Below, piece after piece: positions 52,133 to 62,115 of a DNA stretch of 64,000 nt (the first letter of the stretch is position 1; each line of letters opens with the position of its first letter). Source of the DNA: Chloropicon primus (Eukaryota; Chlorophyta; Chloropicophyceae; Chloropicales; Chloropicaceae). A program made the translations under genes and the position numbers. Below the pieces are notes generated by a model, which saw nothing but the letters and a program-made list of their open reading frames with translations, was not told where the DNA came from and did not search any database. The stretch lies in NCBI GenBank assembly GCA_023205875.1, contig CP060759.1, forward strand, positions 349,501 to 413,500, given 5' to 3'.

Positions 52133-53131
52133 ATGGAGGAACGTTTCCAAGACATCCCTGTGTCGAGCCAATTGGCGAAGATGAAGGTGGAGGACGAGAC
52201 CACGAGTTCTCCTCCCCATGGCCAAGGTGTTCCGGAAGAGAGGACCGCCACCGCTGTGGCTACGGCTGGGTTGTCCGGTACCCACCAAGACAAGGCCAAG
52301 GCCAAGGCGAAGAGAGAGAGGAGCGAGGACGTTTCGGACTTGAGGATAGAGCAGCCGGAGATCAACATGGAGCAGTACCCTCCGCATGACGACCTCGACA
52401 TCGAGATTGACAAGCTCGTGTACGTCGTGGAGGAGCACGCGCACACGCTGAAGAAGAGCCTCGTGAACAGGTACATGGGAATGAGGAAGAAGTGGCACGA
52501 CCACGAGATACAGCGCATAGAGGACGAGAAGAAGAACTTCGAGCAGCAGCTCGTGAGCAAGCAGGCGGAGCTGGACAGGGAGAAGTACGCCGTGCACGTG
52601 CACAAGCAGAACGAGGCCAAGGCGAAGCGAGTGACCACCAAGGCCATCGGGCTCATCTTCGTCACGAACCAGAGGCTGAAGAACTTCTCGACCTCGGCGC
52701 ACTTCTTCAAGACGTGGCGCGAGATTCCCAAGAAGAGGCGACTGTTCCTCAAGAGCATCGACAAGATCAAGACCAAGATAGCCCTGCAGGTCATGAAGAA
52801 ACACTTCCAGGCCTGGAGGAAGTGGAACAGGGAGACCGTGCGCACGAGAATCGAGGAGGTCATCCACCAGAGGTTCGAGAAGAAGTTCAACGACGAGCGG
52901 GACGACCTGAACGGGCAGATTGACGCGTACAAGGCGGAGCTCGAGGCCGTGCAGAAGCAGCTCGCGGACGCCATGACCGCCAGAGAGAAGATAGAGAAGG
53001 ACATGAAGCAGTCTTTCATGCGGGGTCTGTGCGCCATGAACATCGAAGCGATGAGCATGATGAAGAAGGGGTCTTTCAACTCCCTCTCGGCGATCATCCC
53101 CCCCGTCGAAGGCGAGGAGGAAGAGGAGTGA
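52133..53131 (+). CDS. POC5: POC5-like centriole protein
   Basis: The predicted protein has 332 residues in one exon, shorter than human POC5. POC5 is part of the inner scaffold of centrioles with centrin and FAM161A. After a disordered N-terminus of about 75 residues, the rest is helical and charged. Two Trp-containing SFI1/centrin-binding-like segments, FFKTWREIPKK and HFQAWRKWNRE, are visible. The signature near the C-terminus, MKQSFMRGLCAMNIEAM, matches human POC5 (MKKAFMRGVCALNLEAM). The start is the ATG at 52133. The gene is divergent to the RRM gene. Confidence 0.85.
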   Translation: MEERFQDIPVSSQLAKMKVEDETTSSPPHGQGVPEERTATAVATAGLSGTHQDKAKAKAKRERSEDVSDLRIEQPEINMEQYPPHDDLDIEIDKLVYVVEEHAHTLKKSLVNRYMGMRKKWHDHEIQRIEDEKKNFEQQLVSKQAELDREKYAVHVHKQNEAKAKRVTTKAIGLIFVTNQRLKNFSTSAHFFKTWREIPKKRRLFLKSIDKIKTKIALQVMKKHFQAWRKWNRETVRTRIEEVIHQRFEKKFNDERDDLNGQIDAYKAELEAVQKQLADAMTAREKIEKDMKQSFMRGLCAMNIEAMSMMKKGSFNSLSAIIPPVEGEEEEE

Positions 53132-53204
53132 GTGAGGCCAGGCCAGGCCAGGCCAGGGACGACCGCCATGAATCCAGCAAGCTCGTTTGTTGTCCCTCTA
53201 ACAC

Positions 53205-53249
<45 letters not shown>

Positions 53250-53826
53250 GTCCTATGTTACAATATATTACTATCTATCAGAACCGTTGCGCCCGGGGTG
53301 CGACTTGGGTGGGCAAGGGAACCTCTACCCCTGCGTCGCCCAACGTCAACCTTTGCCCCCCCCCCGTCTCACACCTCCCAGGCCGCTGTGAGACCGCTGA
53401 GAGACTCTGTTGTCTGTGTGCGTGTGCGTGTGCGTGTGATAAAGGCAGACAAAAGCGATGGCATTGCATCCCTCCCTTCCTCTTCCTCTCGGCATCCAGC
53501 GGTGCGATCTGTTGTTATGGTGTTCAGACATCAGATCAAAAACAGCACACAGAAAAGTCACGAAAGGACGGTAGGGAATTCACAGTCAATACTGGAAGCA
53601 CAAAGGCAAGTTCTCCTTTCCACTGAAAGAGAGAAACACGGAGAGAAACACGAGGCGACCGGCCACTACTTACCTGTTAGTTTTCTGCAAAGGTCGTTTC
53701 ACCGAGTTTGTAAGTTTCTCGGCAGGGTAATTCAGCCCTACCACGACCATTCCACCGTACATGAACGAATACTTCCGCCCACGCACGGCAGCCCGTACTA
53801 ACAAACGTATGTGCAACCCTGAGGAG
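53132..53826. other. Spacer with CA microsatellite, 3' flank of the Fanzor-like gene
   Basis: This 695 bp stretch starts with a ggcca pentamer tract at 53137-53157 and a CA microsatellite at 53207-53247. From about 53520 to the end of the Fanzor-like frame it is non-coding and of mixed composition. On the minus strand this part lies just downstream of the nuclease frame, where TnpB/Fanzor loci usually specify their guide (omega) RNA. I saw no obvious terminal inverted repeat. Confidence 0.45.
53207..53247. repeat. (CA)n microsatellite
   Basis: About 20 uninterrupted CA units lie downstream of POC5. Confidence 0.95.
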
Positions 53827-55991
53827 TTACACACTTTTTGGTTGACGCAAGTGCTTCAGGAGGACGTTGCGTGCCCCGTTCACATCCCGACCGCACTTGA
53901 AGCCACACTTCTGGCACTTGTACACCTCTGCTCCACCCAGGTTCTTCTTGATGTGTCCGCACCTGCCACAGGTCTTGGAGGTGTACTCCTCCGTCACGAT
54001 CGCCAGCTCACTGCCGTGCAAGAGCACCTTGGAAGCCAAGAACGTTCTGAACGCATAGTGCCTCAACGTCAAGAGCGTGCGAGCCGTCTTCTTCCTGATC
54101 ACTCGGCGTCTCCCGTTGTTGTTCTTCTTCACCATGTCTTGGGACTTGAACTCCGGGAGGAGGATTGTGTCGAACCTCCTGCATAGATCGTTGGCTACCT
54201 TTTTGTGAAGCTCGTTCGTCAGACCTCGAAGTTTCTCCATGCAGGCGTATTGCTGTCTCTTCAAGTCGCGGCGGTCGAGGTAAGGGAGCTTCACCTTTGG
54301 GTCTTTGCGCTCGGAAATGATCTCATCAATCCTCCAGCAGAGGTTGAACAGCCTCGCGAAGCCTCGCTCGCCCGTGGCATACTCCCCGACGCCTTCTTGC
54401 GGCGAGTACGACGTCTGAAAGGTCCTGACTCCCGGATCCAGGGCGACAACCTTCCGCTTGTTCTCAGGCTTCAGGGGTGGCAGGCGATCCCATGGCGTCG
54501 CGATGGGAATGTATGTGGAACTGCCCAAGGCGATTTCTTGTGATCTTCACGGCACCCTCGATCTTGCCCCCGGGGATCTCCTCCGTCAAGTACAGGGGCC
54601 CGCCGGCCATCTTCTCCTTGAACACCTCCAGCTTGGTCCACTTGCGTCGTTTCTTGTGCTTGTTGTCATCCTTGTGTCTCGTTCTCGGTCTTTCGATCGT
54701 CTCCACGTTCTTTAACTCTCTTGCATCAATTTCAATAGTCCAAGAACTCGGTTGCTGACGTTGACGATACTTGAGAACGAAGCGGTGCCCCTTCTTCTCG
54801 CCGCGCTCCTTCATCGCTTCCTGCTTCGCGGTGTTCGAATCCCATGCCTTGATGAGACTTCGCACGGCAGCTTGTCTGATGGCACAGGGGGTTTCCTTCA
54901 GCCAAGGATGCTTCTGATTTACAAAGGCCCCGCTAACGTAGTCCCGGTCCTTGGCCACTTCGGCGCGAAATCGTCTGCCTCCAATTTGGCTCTCGAGTCT
55001 CTTCTCTCTGGCCGCGAAAAGCTCTGCCTCCTGTTTTGTCCATGGCCGTGGAGAGCATTGGATTTCTTTCAGCTCTTTCTCCAGCCCCTCAAAGACCTCA
55101 GGGCGTCGCGGTTTGGCCGTCACAAATCTGTCCAGCAGGACGGTCCAAACCAGCGGAAAACCCTCCTTCTTGACCGCCTCCAAACACTTGTTGTATGTGA
55201 AACGCGCAGCTCCCATCCAGTTGCAAAGGCATTGCGCCTGCTCAGGGTTCAAGCGCATCCTCACCTTCCTCGTCCGTATCACCGTTCGCTCCGACAATAG
55301 CTTGGAGGTCTTCAGTTTCTGCTCCCTCTTCCTTTTGGCGGGCGACTGCAATGTCTCGACGGATACCACAGAATCTTCTGGAAGGTTCAAGCACGACCTC
55401 CATCCCGTCTTCGGACACTTTACCTCTACAAGTTCTCTCTTGATCGATGAGAACCAGGTCTTCTTCACGCTGTCGTCCGCCAAGCCACCCGGCTGCTTCC
55501 CTGCTTTCTTCCCCCTCTTGTTCTTCTTCTTCTTACCCTTCTTCTTGTTCTTCTTCTTACCCTTCTTGCGAGGCTTCTTGCGAGGCTTGCCTGACGAGCT
55601 CGAACTCTCACCCGCAGAGGCGTCCGCCTCCGGCCGCTTCCCCTTCCGCTTCCCCCCGCTTCTTGCGAGGCGTGCTCGAACCCTCCTCGAAAGCAGAGGC
55701 GGGGTCGTCCAGCGGCTTCCCTTCCGCTTCCCCCCGCTTCTTGCGAGGCGTGCTCGAACCCTCACCCGCAGAGGCGGGGTCGTCCGCGGGAGGAAGCAGA
55801 CACAACGCGTAGAGCAACTGCAAGCCCTGATTCCAGAACGGAAGTAACGGCCGCTCCGTCGTCGGAGACTCCTGCCCCGACTTCGAAGCGCCCTGAGCAT
55901 GACTCTCGCCAGAGTGCGACCTCCTTGTGGAACTCGTCGAGCCACTCCCCTGCTTCTCCTTTTTCTTACGGCGCTTCCCTGATCGCGCCAT
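53827..55991 (-). pseudogene. TnpB/Fanzor-type RNA-guided nuclease gene from a DNA transposon, frame interrupted
   Basis: Three overlapping minus-strand frames form one gene-like unit of about 720 codons. The C-terminal frame holds the RuvC core: VVALDPGVRTFQTSYSP (first Asp), TILLPEFKSQ (Glu), a zinc ribbon CGRCG...CQKCG and GRDVNGARN (last Asp). All catalytic residues are present. The middle frame has the TnpB-like N-terminal helical region (VRMRLNPEQAQCLCNWMGAARFTYNK) after a Lys-rich stretch that may be a nuclear signal. The first frame begins MARSGKRRKKKEKQG at 55991. A one-base shift is needed near 54511 (between HIH and IPIATPW) and another in a G-rich run near 55645. These could be decay, sequencing errors or programmed shifts. 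No TnpA partner or terminal repeats were seen. Confidence 0.8.
55630..55800 (-). repeat. Coding repeats in the N-terminus of the Fanzor-like gene
   Basis: Two near-identical units of about 70 bp encode PASA, then GSSTPRKKRGEAEG, and a third partial unit follows. The suspected first frame change lies in the last unit. Confidence 0.75.
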
Positions 55992-56241
55992 GACTGTTAG
56001 CTGCTACTGCAAGGGTTTCACTCGCTGCCCTCCTCGTAACTCCTCGTAACTATAGATTTGCCTTGTCCAGCAAGTGAGAACACGAAAAAAACGCTTTGTG
56101 GGTTGTCCTTTGGGTGTGACCAAACTGGTATACACTGGAATCCCACCAACAGGGGAAAACCTCCAACATCTGTCCCAGACCGAGGGAGTGGAGACGGAAA
56201 CGGGGCAGGGGAGTCCAGCGCGTTACGATCGAGCGAGCGCC

Positions 56242-59200
56242 ATGGCGGACACTGCGACGATGGAGCAGTTCAAGGAGGGGAGCCTCGTGTGGGTGAAGGC
56301 CACGACAGTGCCCGGGTCCTCGCCCGAGACCTTGCCGTGGCTCAAGGCTCGCGTCGCGTCTTCCGCGCGCAACTCCTCGCCCAACGAAGAGGGGAGGGTG
56401 GAGGTGGAGGTGTGCGAACACTCTGACCTCGCGGATATCTTCGCCTTCGAGCCGGGTTCGTTCCCTTCGCAAGGGACGCGAGCGGAGGTCGACGCCGCTT
56501 CTCTCAGGGCGCGGACGGAAGGGGACAGCATGGTGGAGGACCTCGTGAACAGTGATATCCTGCACGAGGCGTCCGTGCTGAAAACGCTTGGACTGCGGTA
56601 CATGTGCGACGACATTTACACGTACACGGGGTCGATACTCATAGCGGTGAATCCGTTCAAACCTCTGAAGTCTCTTTACGGGCCGAGCATGATGAAGCGG
56701 TACTACAACACCTTCTTGGGAGAGTCGAGCCCCCACGTGTACGCCATCGCAGAGCAGGCGTACAAGTCCATGCTCATCGACGGTGGGTCCCAGTCCATCC
56801 TGATATCGGGGGAGTCAGGAGCCGGGAAGACGGAGACGGCAAAGCTCGTGATGCAGTACCTCGCGATGAGGCACACGCAAGAGTCCCCGGGGAGGAGGGA
56901 GGCGGAGGCGAGCGAAGCGGGCGCTCCCCCGGTGCAGTACAAGGACGAGCAAGGCCAGAGTGTCTCGCCCTTCACTGCAGGGCTGATGAGGAAGAGGAGG
57001 AACAGCAATCCCGTGGAGCAGCAAGTTCTGCAGTCGAACCCGCTCCTGGAGGCCTTTGGCAACGCGAAGACGGTGAGAAACAACAACTCGTCGCGGTTTG
57101 GAAAGTACGTGGATCTCAAGTTCAACAAGAGGGGGCAGATCCAGACGGCCCACATCCAGACCTACCTGCTCGAGAGAACCCGCGTGGTCCAGGTGTCTAC
57201 ACAGGAGCGCAGCTACCACATTTTCTACCAGCTCTGCAAGGGTGCGTCAGAAGAGCAGAGGGAGATTCTGCACTTGAAAGCCTGCTCTGCATCTGATTTC
57301 TATTACCTTTCCTGCAGTGAAGTTCTCGACATCGAGGGCATGGACGATGCAGAGGACTTTCGTGTGACGCAGAAGGCCATGTCGATCGTGGGCATTTCCG
57401 AAGAGGAGCAGCTCGACGCCATGAAGGTTTTATCGGCCGTCCTCCACATCGGCAACATCAAGTTCTCCGATGCTTTGGAGTCGGACAGCGCTGTCATGGA
57501 TGGCTCGATCGTGAAGGATGAGTGCGAAAGGCATCTCAAGGCAGCTGCGAGCCTGCTGGGCGTGCCCAGCGATGATCTTGAGCAGGCCCTCACAACGAGA
57601 ACGATTGTGGCCCCGGACAGCACTTACAGGAAGGGCTTGTCCCCAATGGATTCGGCCAAGGCCAGGGACACCTTGTCGAAGACCCTGTACGACAAGCTTT
57701 TCAACTGGGTTGTTGAAGCTGTCAATAAGAACATGGATTCCAATGAAGGGGAAACATTGTCCATTGGTATTCTTGACATTTATGGCTTCGAGCACTTCAA
57801 GAAGAATGACTTTGAGCAGCTGTGCATCAACCTCGCCAACGAATACCTGCAGCAACACTTCAATTACCAAGTGCTGAGTTACGAGCAGGAGGAATACACG
57901 AAGGAGGGGATCGATTGGACGTTCATTGATTTCAAGGACAACCAGGATGTTCTTGACATGATAGTGGGCACGGGGGGCAAGAAGAAGCTGAGCGCAATCA
58001 TGCCTATTTTAGATGAATGTTGCCGGCTGCCGCGGACAACTGCAGCAGATTTCTGCCATTCGCTGAAGGACAAGCTTGGGGAGAACAAATCATTGGTGTT
58101 TCACAAGAAGTGGCCCCACTGCTTTGAGGTTAGGCACTACGCGGGGGAAGTGCTTTATGAGACGACCCAGATGATCGAGAAGAACAAGGATTACATCATT
58201 TTTGAGCACAACGCTCTGGCAAAATCGAGCGAATCCAGTTTCTTCCAAGCGTTATTTCTCGCGGGACTGGAGTCACAAGAATCGAAGAACAAGACGTTCA
58301 TTCTGAGGACGGTGTCGTCGATTTTTTCAAAGCAGCTGAAGTGCCTCATGGATGACCTTTGCAAAACAAACCCGCACTACATACGATGCATAAAACCAAA
58401 CTACAGCTGCCTGCGCGGTACGTTTGTGGCAGGCTATGTCCACGAGCAGCTGGCGTACGGAGGGGTGATGGAGGCAGTTAGGATCTCGAGGAGTGGCTTC
58501 CCCTCAAGAAAGGTCTTTGTGGATTTTGTCTACCGATACGAAATTCTCTTGGATGCGAAGGCAAGAGAAAGGTGTGAGGACGCGGATGAAAAACATGTTA
58601 CGGAGCTCATACTGCGCACGCTGAACCTGGAGAACAGGTGGCAGGTCGGGAAAACAAAGGTATTCCTCAAAGAGGGCGTCGTTCCCATGCTGGAAAACAA
58701 GAGGAACGCAGTCCTTTATGATGCGGTTGTGTGCATCCAATCTACATTTAGGACCTACCTTGCTCAGAAGGAGGCGAAGGAGAGGAAGGAAGCCATCGTG
58801 AGGATCCAAAGCTGCTGGAGGAGAGAAATGGCGAAAAGAAGATTTGAATCCGTGAGGATCGATAGAGCAGCGACTTTGCTCCAGTCCTGGGCACGGATGC
58901 TTCCTCTGCGGCAAGCATTTATTGCACACAGGAGGAACCAAAAGGCGATCGTGATCCAATCCTTTGTGAGAAGCTACTTCGCGAGGCAGCGGAGCGAAGC
59001 CGCAAAACTCGTCCTGATCAGACAGAAGAGGAAAGCGGCCGCTGTAACGATTCAGAGCTTCTGGAGACAGCTCGAGGCAAAGAAGACGTTTGCAAGGATT
59101 AAAGCAGAAGCGGAGTATCTCCAGAACATGGAGACGGAGAACGAACGCCTCCAAGAGCGAGTCAGGGAGCTCGAAGCCTACAAGGCCTACAAAGAGGAAG

Positions 59201-61014
59201 AAGCTGAAAGGAAGGAGAGCGGCGAGCAAAAAGAGCTTGAAGCATACAAATCATATGCCGAATCCGAAATGAAAGAAGGCAGAGAACGCATTGATTTGCT
59301 GATGAAAGAGAAGAGTGAGATAGCAACAAAGATGAAAGAGATGGAGCAAACGGCCCAGAGCTTGCATGACTCGATTGCTGATCTGAAGCTTCAACTCCAG
59401 TCAAAGGAGTCTGAGGTAGAAAAATTGCAAGAGCAGGATCAAGCCAACAAGGACCACGCAGCTCGCCTTGATAGTCAGCTGGTTGGTCTTAAGGACGAGC
59501 TCCAGCAAATGAAGGCCACAAAGGCGGAACTTCAAAGCAAGGCCAACGATGCAAAGCTGGCGGAGAGCCAAGCGATTGCAGGCAACCTCAAATCAGAGAA
59601 CGAAAAGCTCAAGGCACAGGTACATAGCTCCGCAAAACAAGTTTTGCACCTCGAGAAGATGCTAAAAGCGAGTGAGGAGCGAGAAGGCGAGGCGAGGGAA
59701 ACACTCAAGAACCAATTGGCGATGATGACGCCCGACAAGCTTGGGCTGGATGAAGTTCAACAATCCACGGTTTTGGAAGAGGTTGTCCATCCGCTTGCGT
59801 TTGACAAGCTGTCCCCAAAGAAGCAGAATGATTTCCTGCAGCTCATGTCTATGGCAATGAAGAATTCGCAGTTCATCGACAGCATGTCGGTCACGGCATA
59901 CTGGATATCCCTAGCCCTGTGGGACTGGGCGAGGCAGTGGGATGCGCCAGAGTTCCAAGGCGCACTTGATACAATTCCAGGCCAAGTTCTCAACAAGTTT
60001 AGGGAGTACAATAGCATGCATGACAGAAACCATTGCTGGCAGATCATAAACACGGTGATCTCTCTGTCGCATCTTGTGCGCCACAAGCCCCCACTGAAGG
60101 ATTTTCGTTGTGCCAAAACGTCAGAGCTGCAACTCACAGTCTTCTCAGGCACTATTGGGGTTGAGAACATCATCCTTTTCAGGGAGTTGAGACAGATGCT
60201 TTACACAATTCTCGATCCAGCGAGGTTGGTCGATGTCGGCAACAAGGGAAACGGCCTCTCTCGAAAGCGCTTGGATGTGCCGGTGGCGGTCAAGTCTTAC
60301 CTCATCGATTTGCAGGGCATCGTATCTGATATCGAGAGCGCCCAGATCAGTGAATCGCTTGTCAAAGTCTTTTTGTTGGAGATGCTGAACATGACCGATA
60401 TGGAGATACTGAACCAGCTTCTCATGCGGAGGGAATGCTGCAGCACATCTTCTGCAAGGATCTTGGATTTAACTTTGAGGCATATCGAGAAGTGGGCATT
60501 GACAGGATGTTCTGACGTCAGTCTCAAGGACATCAGGTGGTCCTTGAGGAGAAGCATACAGGCGTGCAACTTCCTTCTGGTCCATAAGACCGACATCGCT
60601 AGGGCTCACAAGCACGGCATTCCTCTGAGCCAGCTCTTGGAAGGAAAGACGGACAAGCTAAACCTGCAGCAGGTTTACAGGCTTGTCGCGTACCACCACG
60701 ACGATTGGATCCTCGGCAACAGAATGAACAGCGACTCTTATGGATTGCTGCACGGGCTGAAGAGAGAAATCGCAAGGAGCGCTGGCAGTGACCAGGGAAG
60801 GCTGACCAGTCCCGAACTGCTGAGCCCAAACCACGCGGTGACTTGGAAGACTGGGGACTTTGACAATGAAGCGGAGCTGCTCATTGATGTTGTCACGGCA
60901 TCGGCTGACTTTGAGACTGCGCTGAAGGAGGCGGTGACGAAGAGGGGCTTGGAAGACCCTTGGGCTTCCTTCAGCGAATTCCCGGGCTTCCTCAAGGATA
61001 TTCTCACACTCTGA
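56242..61014 (+). CDS. Class XI/V-type myosin heavy chain with DIL tail
   Basis: The predicted protein has 1590 residues in one exon. Myosins of this group move organelles along actin. An SH3-like N-terminal segment (SLVWVKATTVPG) precedes the motor, residues 95-800, with P-loop GESGAGKT at 190-197, NNNSSRFGKY (switch I), DIYGFEHFKKN (switch II region) and IRCIKPN in the actin-binding part. About five to six IQ-like motifs follow (residues 830-950), then a coiled coil to about 1220. The C-terminal DIL/cargo domain (residues 1270-1560) includes LFLEMLNM-like helices. The start is MADTATMEQFKEG; the frame is open further upstream. It is convergent to the GST gene across 61 bp. Class XI is the expected green-lineage class. 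Confidence 0.93.
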   Translation: MADTATMEQFKEGSLVWVKATTVPGSSPETLPWLKARVASSARNSSPNEEGRVEVEVCEHSDLADIFAFEPGSFPSQGTRAEVDAASLRARTEGDSMVEDLVNSDILHEASVLKTLGLRYMCDDIYTYTGSILIAVNPFKPLKSLYGPSMMKRYYNTFLGESSPHVYAIAEQAYKSMLIDGGSQSILISGESGAGKTETAKLVMQYLAMRHTQESPGRREAEASEAGAPPVQYKDEQGQSVSPFTAGLMRKRRNSNPVEQQVLQSNPLLEAFGNAKTVRNNNSSRFGKYVDLKFNKRGQIQTAHIQTYLLERTRVVQVSTQERSYHIFYQLCKGASEEQREILHLKACSASDFYYLSCSEVLDIEGMDDAEDFRVTQKAMSIVGISEEEQLDAMKVLSAVLHIGNIKFSDALESDSAVMDGSIVKDECERHLKAAASLLGVPSDDLEQALTTRTIVAPDSTYRKGLSPMDSAKARDTLSKTLYDKLFNWVVEAVNKNMDSNEGETLSIGILDIYGFEHFKKNDFEQLCINLANEYLQQHFNYQVLSYEQEEYTKEGIDWTFIDFKDNQDVLDMIVGTGGKKKLSAIMPILDECCRLPRTTAADFCHSLKDKLGENKSLVFHKKWPHCFEVRHYAGEVLYETTQMIEKNKDYIIFEHNALAKSSESSFFQALFLAGLESQESKNKTFILRTVSSIFSKQLKCLMDDLCKTNPHYIRCIKPNYSCLRGTFVAGYVHEQLAYGGVMEAVRISRSGFPSRKVFVDFVYRYEILLDAKARERCEDADEKHVTELILRTLNLENRWQVGKTKVFLKEGVVPMLENKRNAVLYDAVVCIQSTFRTYLAQKEAKERKEAIVRIQSCWRREMAKRRFESVRIDRAATLLQSWARMLPLRQAFIAHRRNQKAIVIQSFVRSYFARQRSEAAKLVLIRQKRKAAAVTIQSFWRQLEAKKTFARIKAEAEYLQNMETENERLQERVRELEAYKAYKEEEAERKESGEQKELEAYKSYAESEMKEGRERIDLLMKEKSEIATKMKEMEQTAQSLHDSIADLKLQLQSKESEVEKLQEQDQANKDHAARLDSQLVGLKDELQQMKATKAELQSKANDAKLAESQAIAGNLKSENEKLKAQVHSSAKQVLHLEKMLKASEEREGEARETLKNQLAMMTPDKLGLDEVQQSTVLEEVVHPLAFDKLSPKKQNDFLQLMSMAMKNSQFIDSMSVTAYWISLALWDWARQWDAPEFQGALDTIPGQVLNKFREYNSMHDRNHCWQIINTVISLSHLVRHKPPLKDFRCAKTSELQLTVFSGTIGVENIILFRELRQMLYTILDPARLVDVGNKGNGLSRKRLDVPVAVKSYLIDLQGIVSDIESAQISESLVKVFLLEMLNMTDMEILNQLLMRRECCSTSSARILDLTLRHIEKWALTGCSDVSLKDIRWSLRRSIQACNFLLVHKTDIARAHKHGIPLSQLLEGKTDKLNLQQVYRLVAYHHDDWILGNRMNSDSYGLLHGLKREIARSAGSDQGRLTSPELLSPNHAVTWKTGDFDNEAELLIDVVTASADFETALKEAVTKRGLEDPWASFSEFPGFLKDILTL

Positions 61015-61075
61015 TGATTTTGCTGTGGTGTAACATAAATTATATGTAAAATTGTAGAACTCAATGGAAACCCTT

Positions 61076-61831
61076 TCAAAGCTTTGCGGGCACTTTGCTC
61101 AGTTTCTCGTGCCTCATCTTGGAGGCGAACCTCAGGAACTTGTGAACCTCCTCGTACACGGGGCTGGTGGCCTCGGCGACCCTGGCCATCCAGGCCCTCA
61201 CCTCGGGGAAAGGCCCCATGATGGAATCAAAATCCATGCCATCGACGGGGGCATAAAACATGTTCAGCTGCTCCAGCTCGCAGCAGAAGAGCAGGTCGGC
61301 CACGCAGGGGCGGCTCCCTCCCACGAAACTCCGGTCCTTCAGCCAGACTCTTTCCATGGTCCCAAGGGCCCTGTCCAGCACAGCTTTGCAATCCACGGCA
61401 ATGGCCTCATTAGGCTGCACCCCCAAGTTCATCGCCACGACCTTGTGAAAGGTGAGCCCCCCGCAACCTTTCCTGAGCGTGGAGTGGTACCAGTGAAGGG
61501 CGCTGTCGACGTACGCCTGCTTCTCGAGCTGCTCCACGCCCCCGGCGGACGGATACCAGTCACTGAGGCTGAACCTCTCGCACAGATGCCTCAAAATCGC
61601 ACAGCTCTCAGGAAGACGGAAATCGACGGACTGCCCCGCCCCCCGCTTCACGAGGCAAGGAACCTGCCTAAGGGGGTTGAGCTCCTTGTACTCGTCCGTC
61701 CGGTGCTCCTTCTTATGTATCAGCACTCGCTTCTCCTCCAAAGCCTGACCCATACTCGCAGCATTCAGGCGACAGAGAATCATCAACGCCCTACTGGGTT
61801 GGGACATGAAGTCCACGTAAAGCTGGTACAT
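61076..61831 (-). CDS. GSTT: Theta-class glutathione S-transferase with peroxisomal C-terminus
   Basis: The predicted protein has 251 residues. It starts MYQLYVDFMSQPSRA, the theta-class N-terminus with the catalytic Ser in SQPSRA. The thioredoxin-like half contains the cis-Pro in RQVPCLV and PESCAILRHLC for glutathione binding. The helical half includes FVGGSRPCVADLLFCCELEQL. It ends PAKL, a good PTS1 signal. Plant theta GSTs are peroxisomal and reduce organic hydroperoxides, so this role is inferred here. Confidence 0.9.
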   Translation of the reverse strand: MYQLYVDFMSQPSRALMILCRLNAASMGQALEEKRVLIHKKEHRTDEYKELNPLRQVPCLVKRGAGQSVDFRLPESCAILRHLCERFSLSDWYPSAGGVEQLEKQAYVDSALHWYHSTLRKGCGGLTFHKVVAMNLGVQPNEAIAVDCKAVLDRALGTMERVWLKDRSFVGGSRPCVADLLFCCELEQLNMFYAPVDGMDFDSIMGPFPEVRAWMARVAEATSPVYEEVHKFLRFASKMRHEKLSKVPAKL

Positions 61832-62115
61832 GGCTCCACCCTTCTCTCGCGCTCACCTGACCTCCTCACTTCATCAAAACAGAACAGAACAGAACCAAAA
61901 AATCATGGATGGTCAGACCCAGAACATCCTCATTACCGCTTCATTCTTTTCAAGAGAGGGGTGGTCGGAAAGAGCAAGACGCGATCCTTCCGTCTTCCTC
62001 CCCTCCCTTTGTCCCTCGGACCTCCCACTACGCCGCCTCCGCCCTAGACTCACCTCCACAAAGGTCCCTCCCCTCGGCTTTCGCTCGATTGGGTTCTCAG
62101 CCTATTTGAACCAAG

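Noticed and set aside
53207-53247. The CA repeat as a transposon end
   Set aside because: It is a plain microsatellite and lies more than 500 bp from the nuclease frame, with no matching repeat on the other side.
55608-55991. A separate 127-codon Ser/Lys-rich gene upstream of the Fanzor-like frame
   Set aside because: Its repeats continue in the neighbouring frame, so it is better read as the N-terminus of the same gene.
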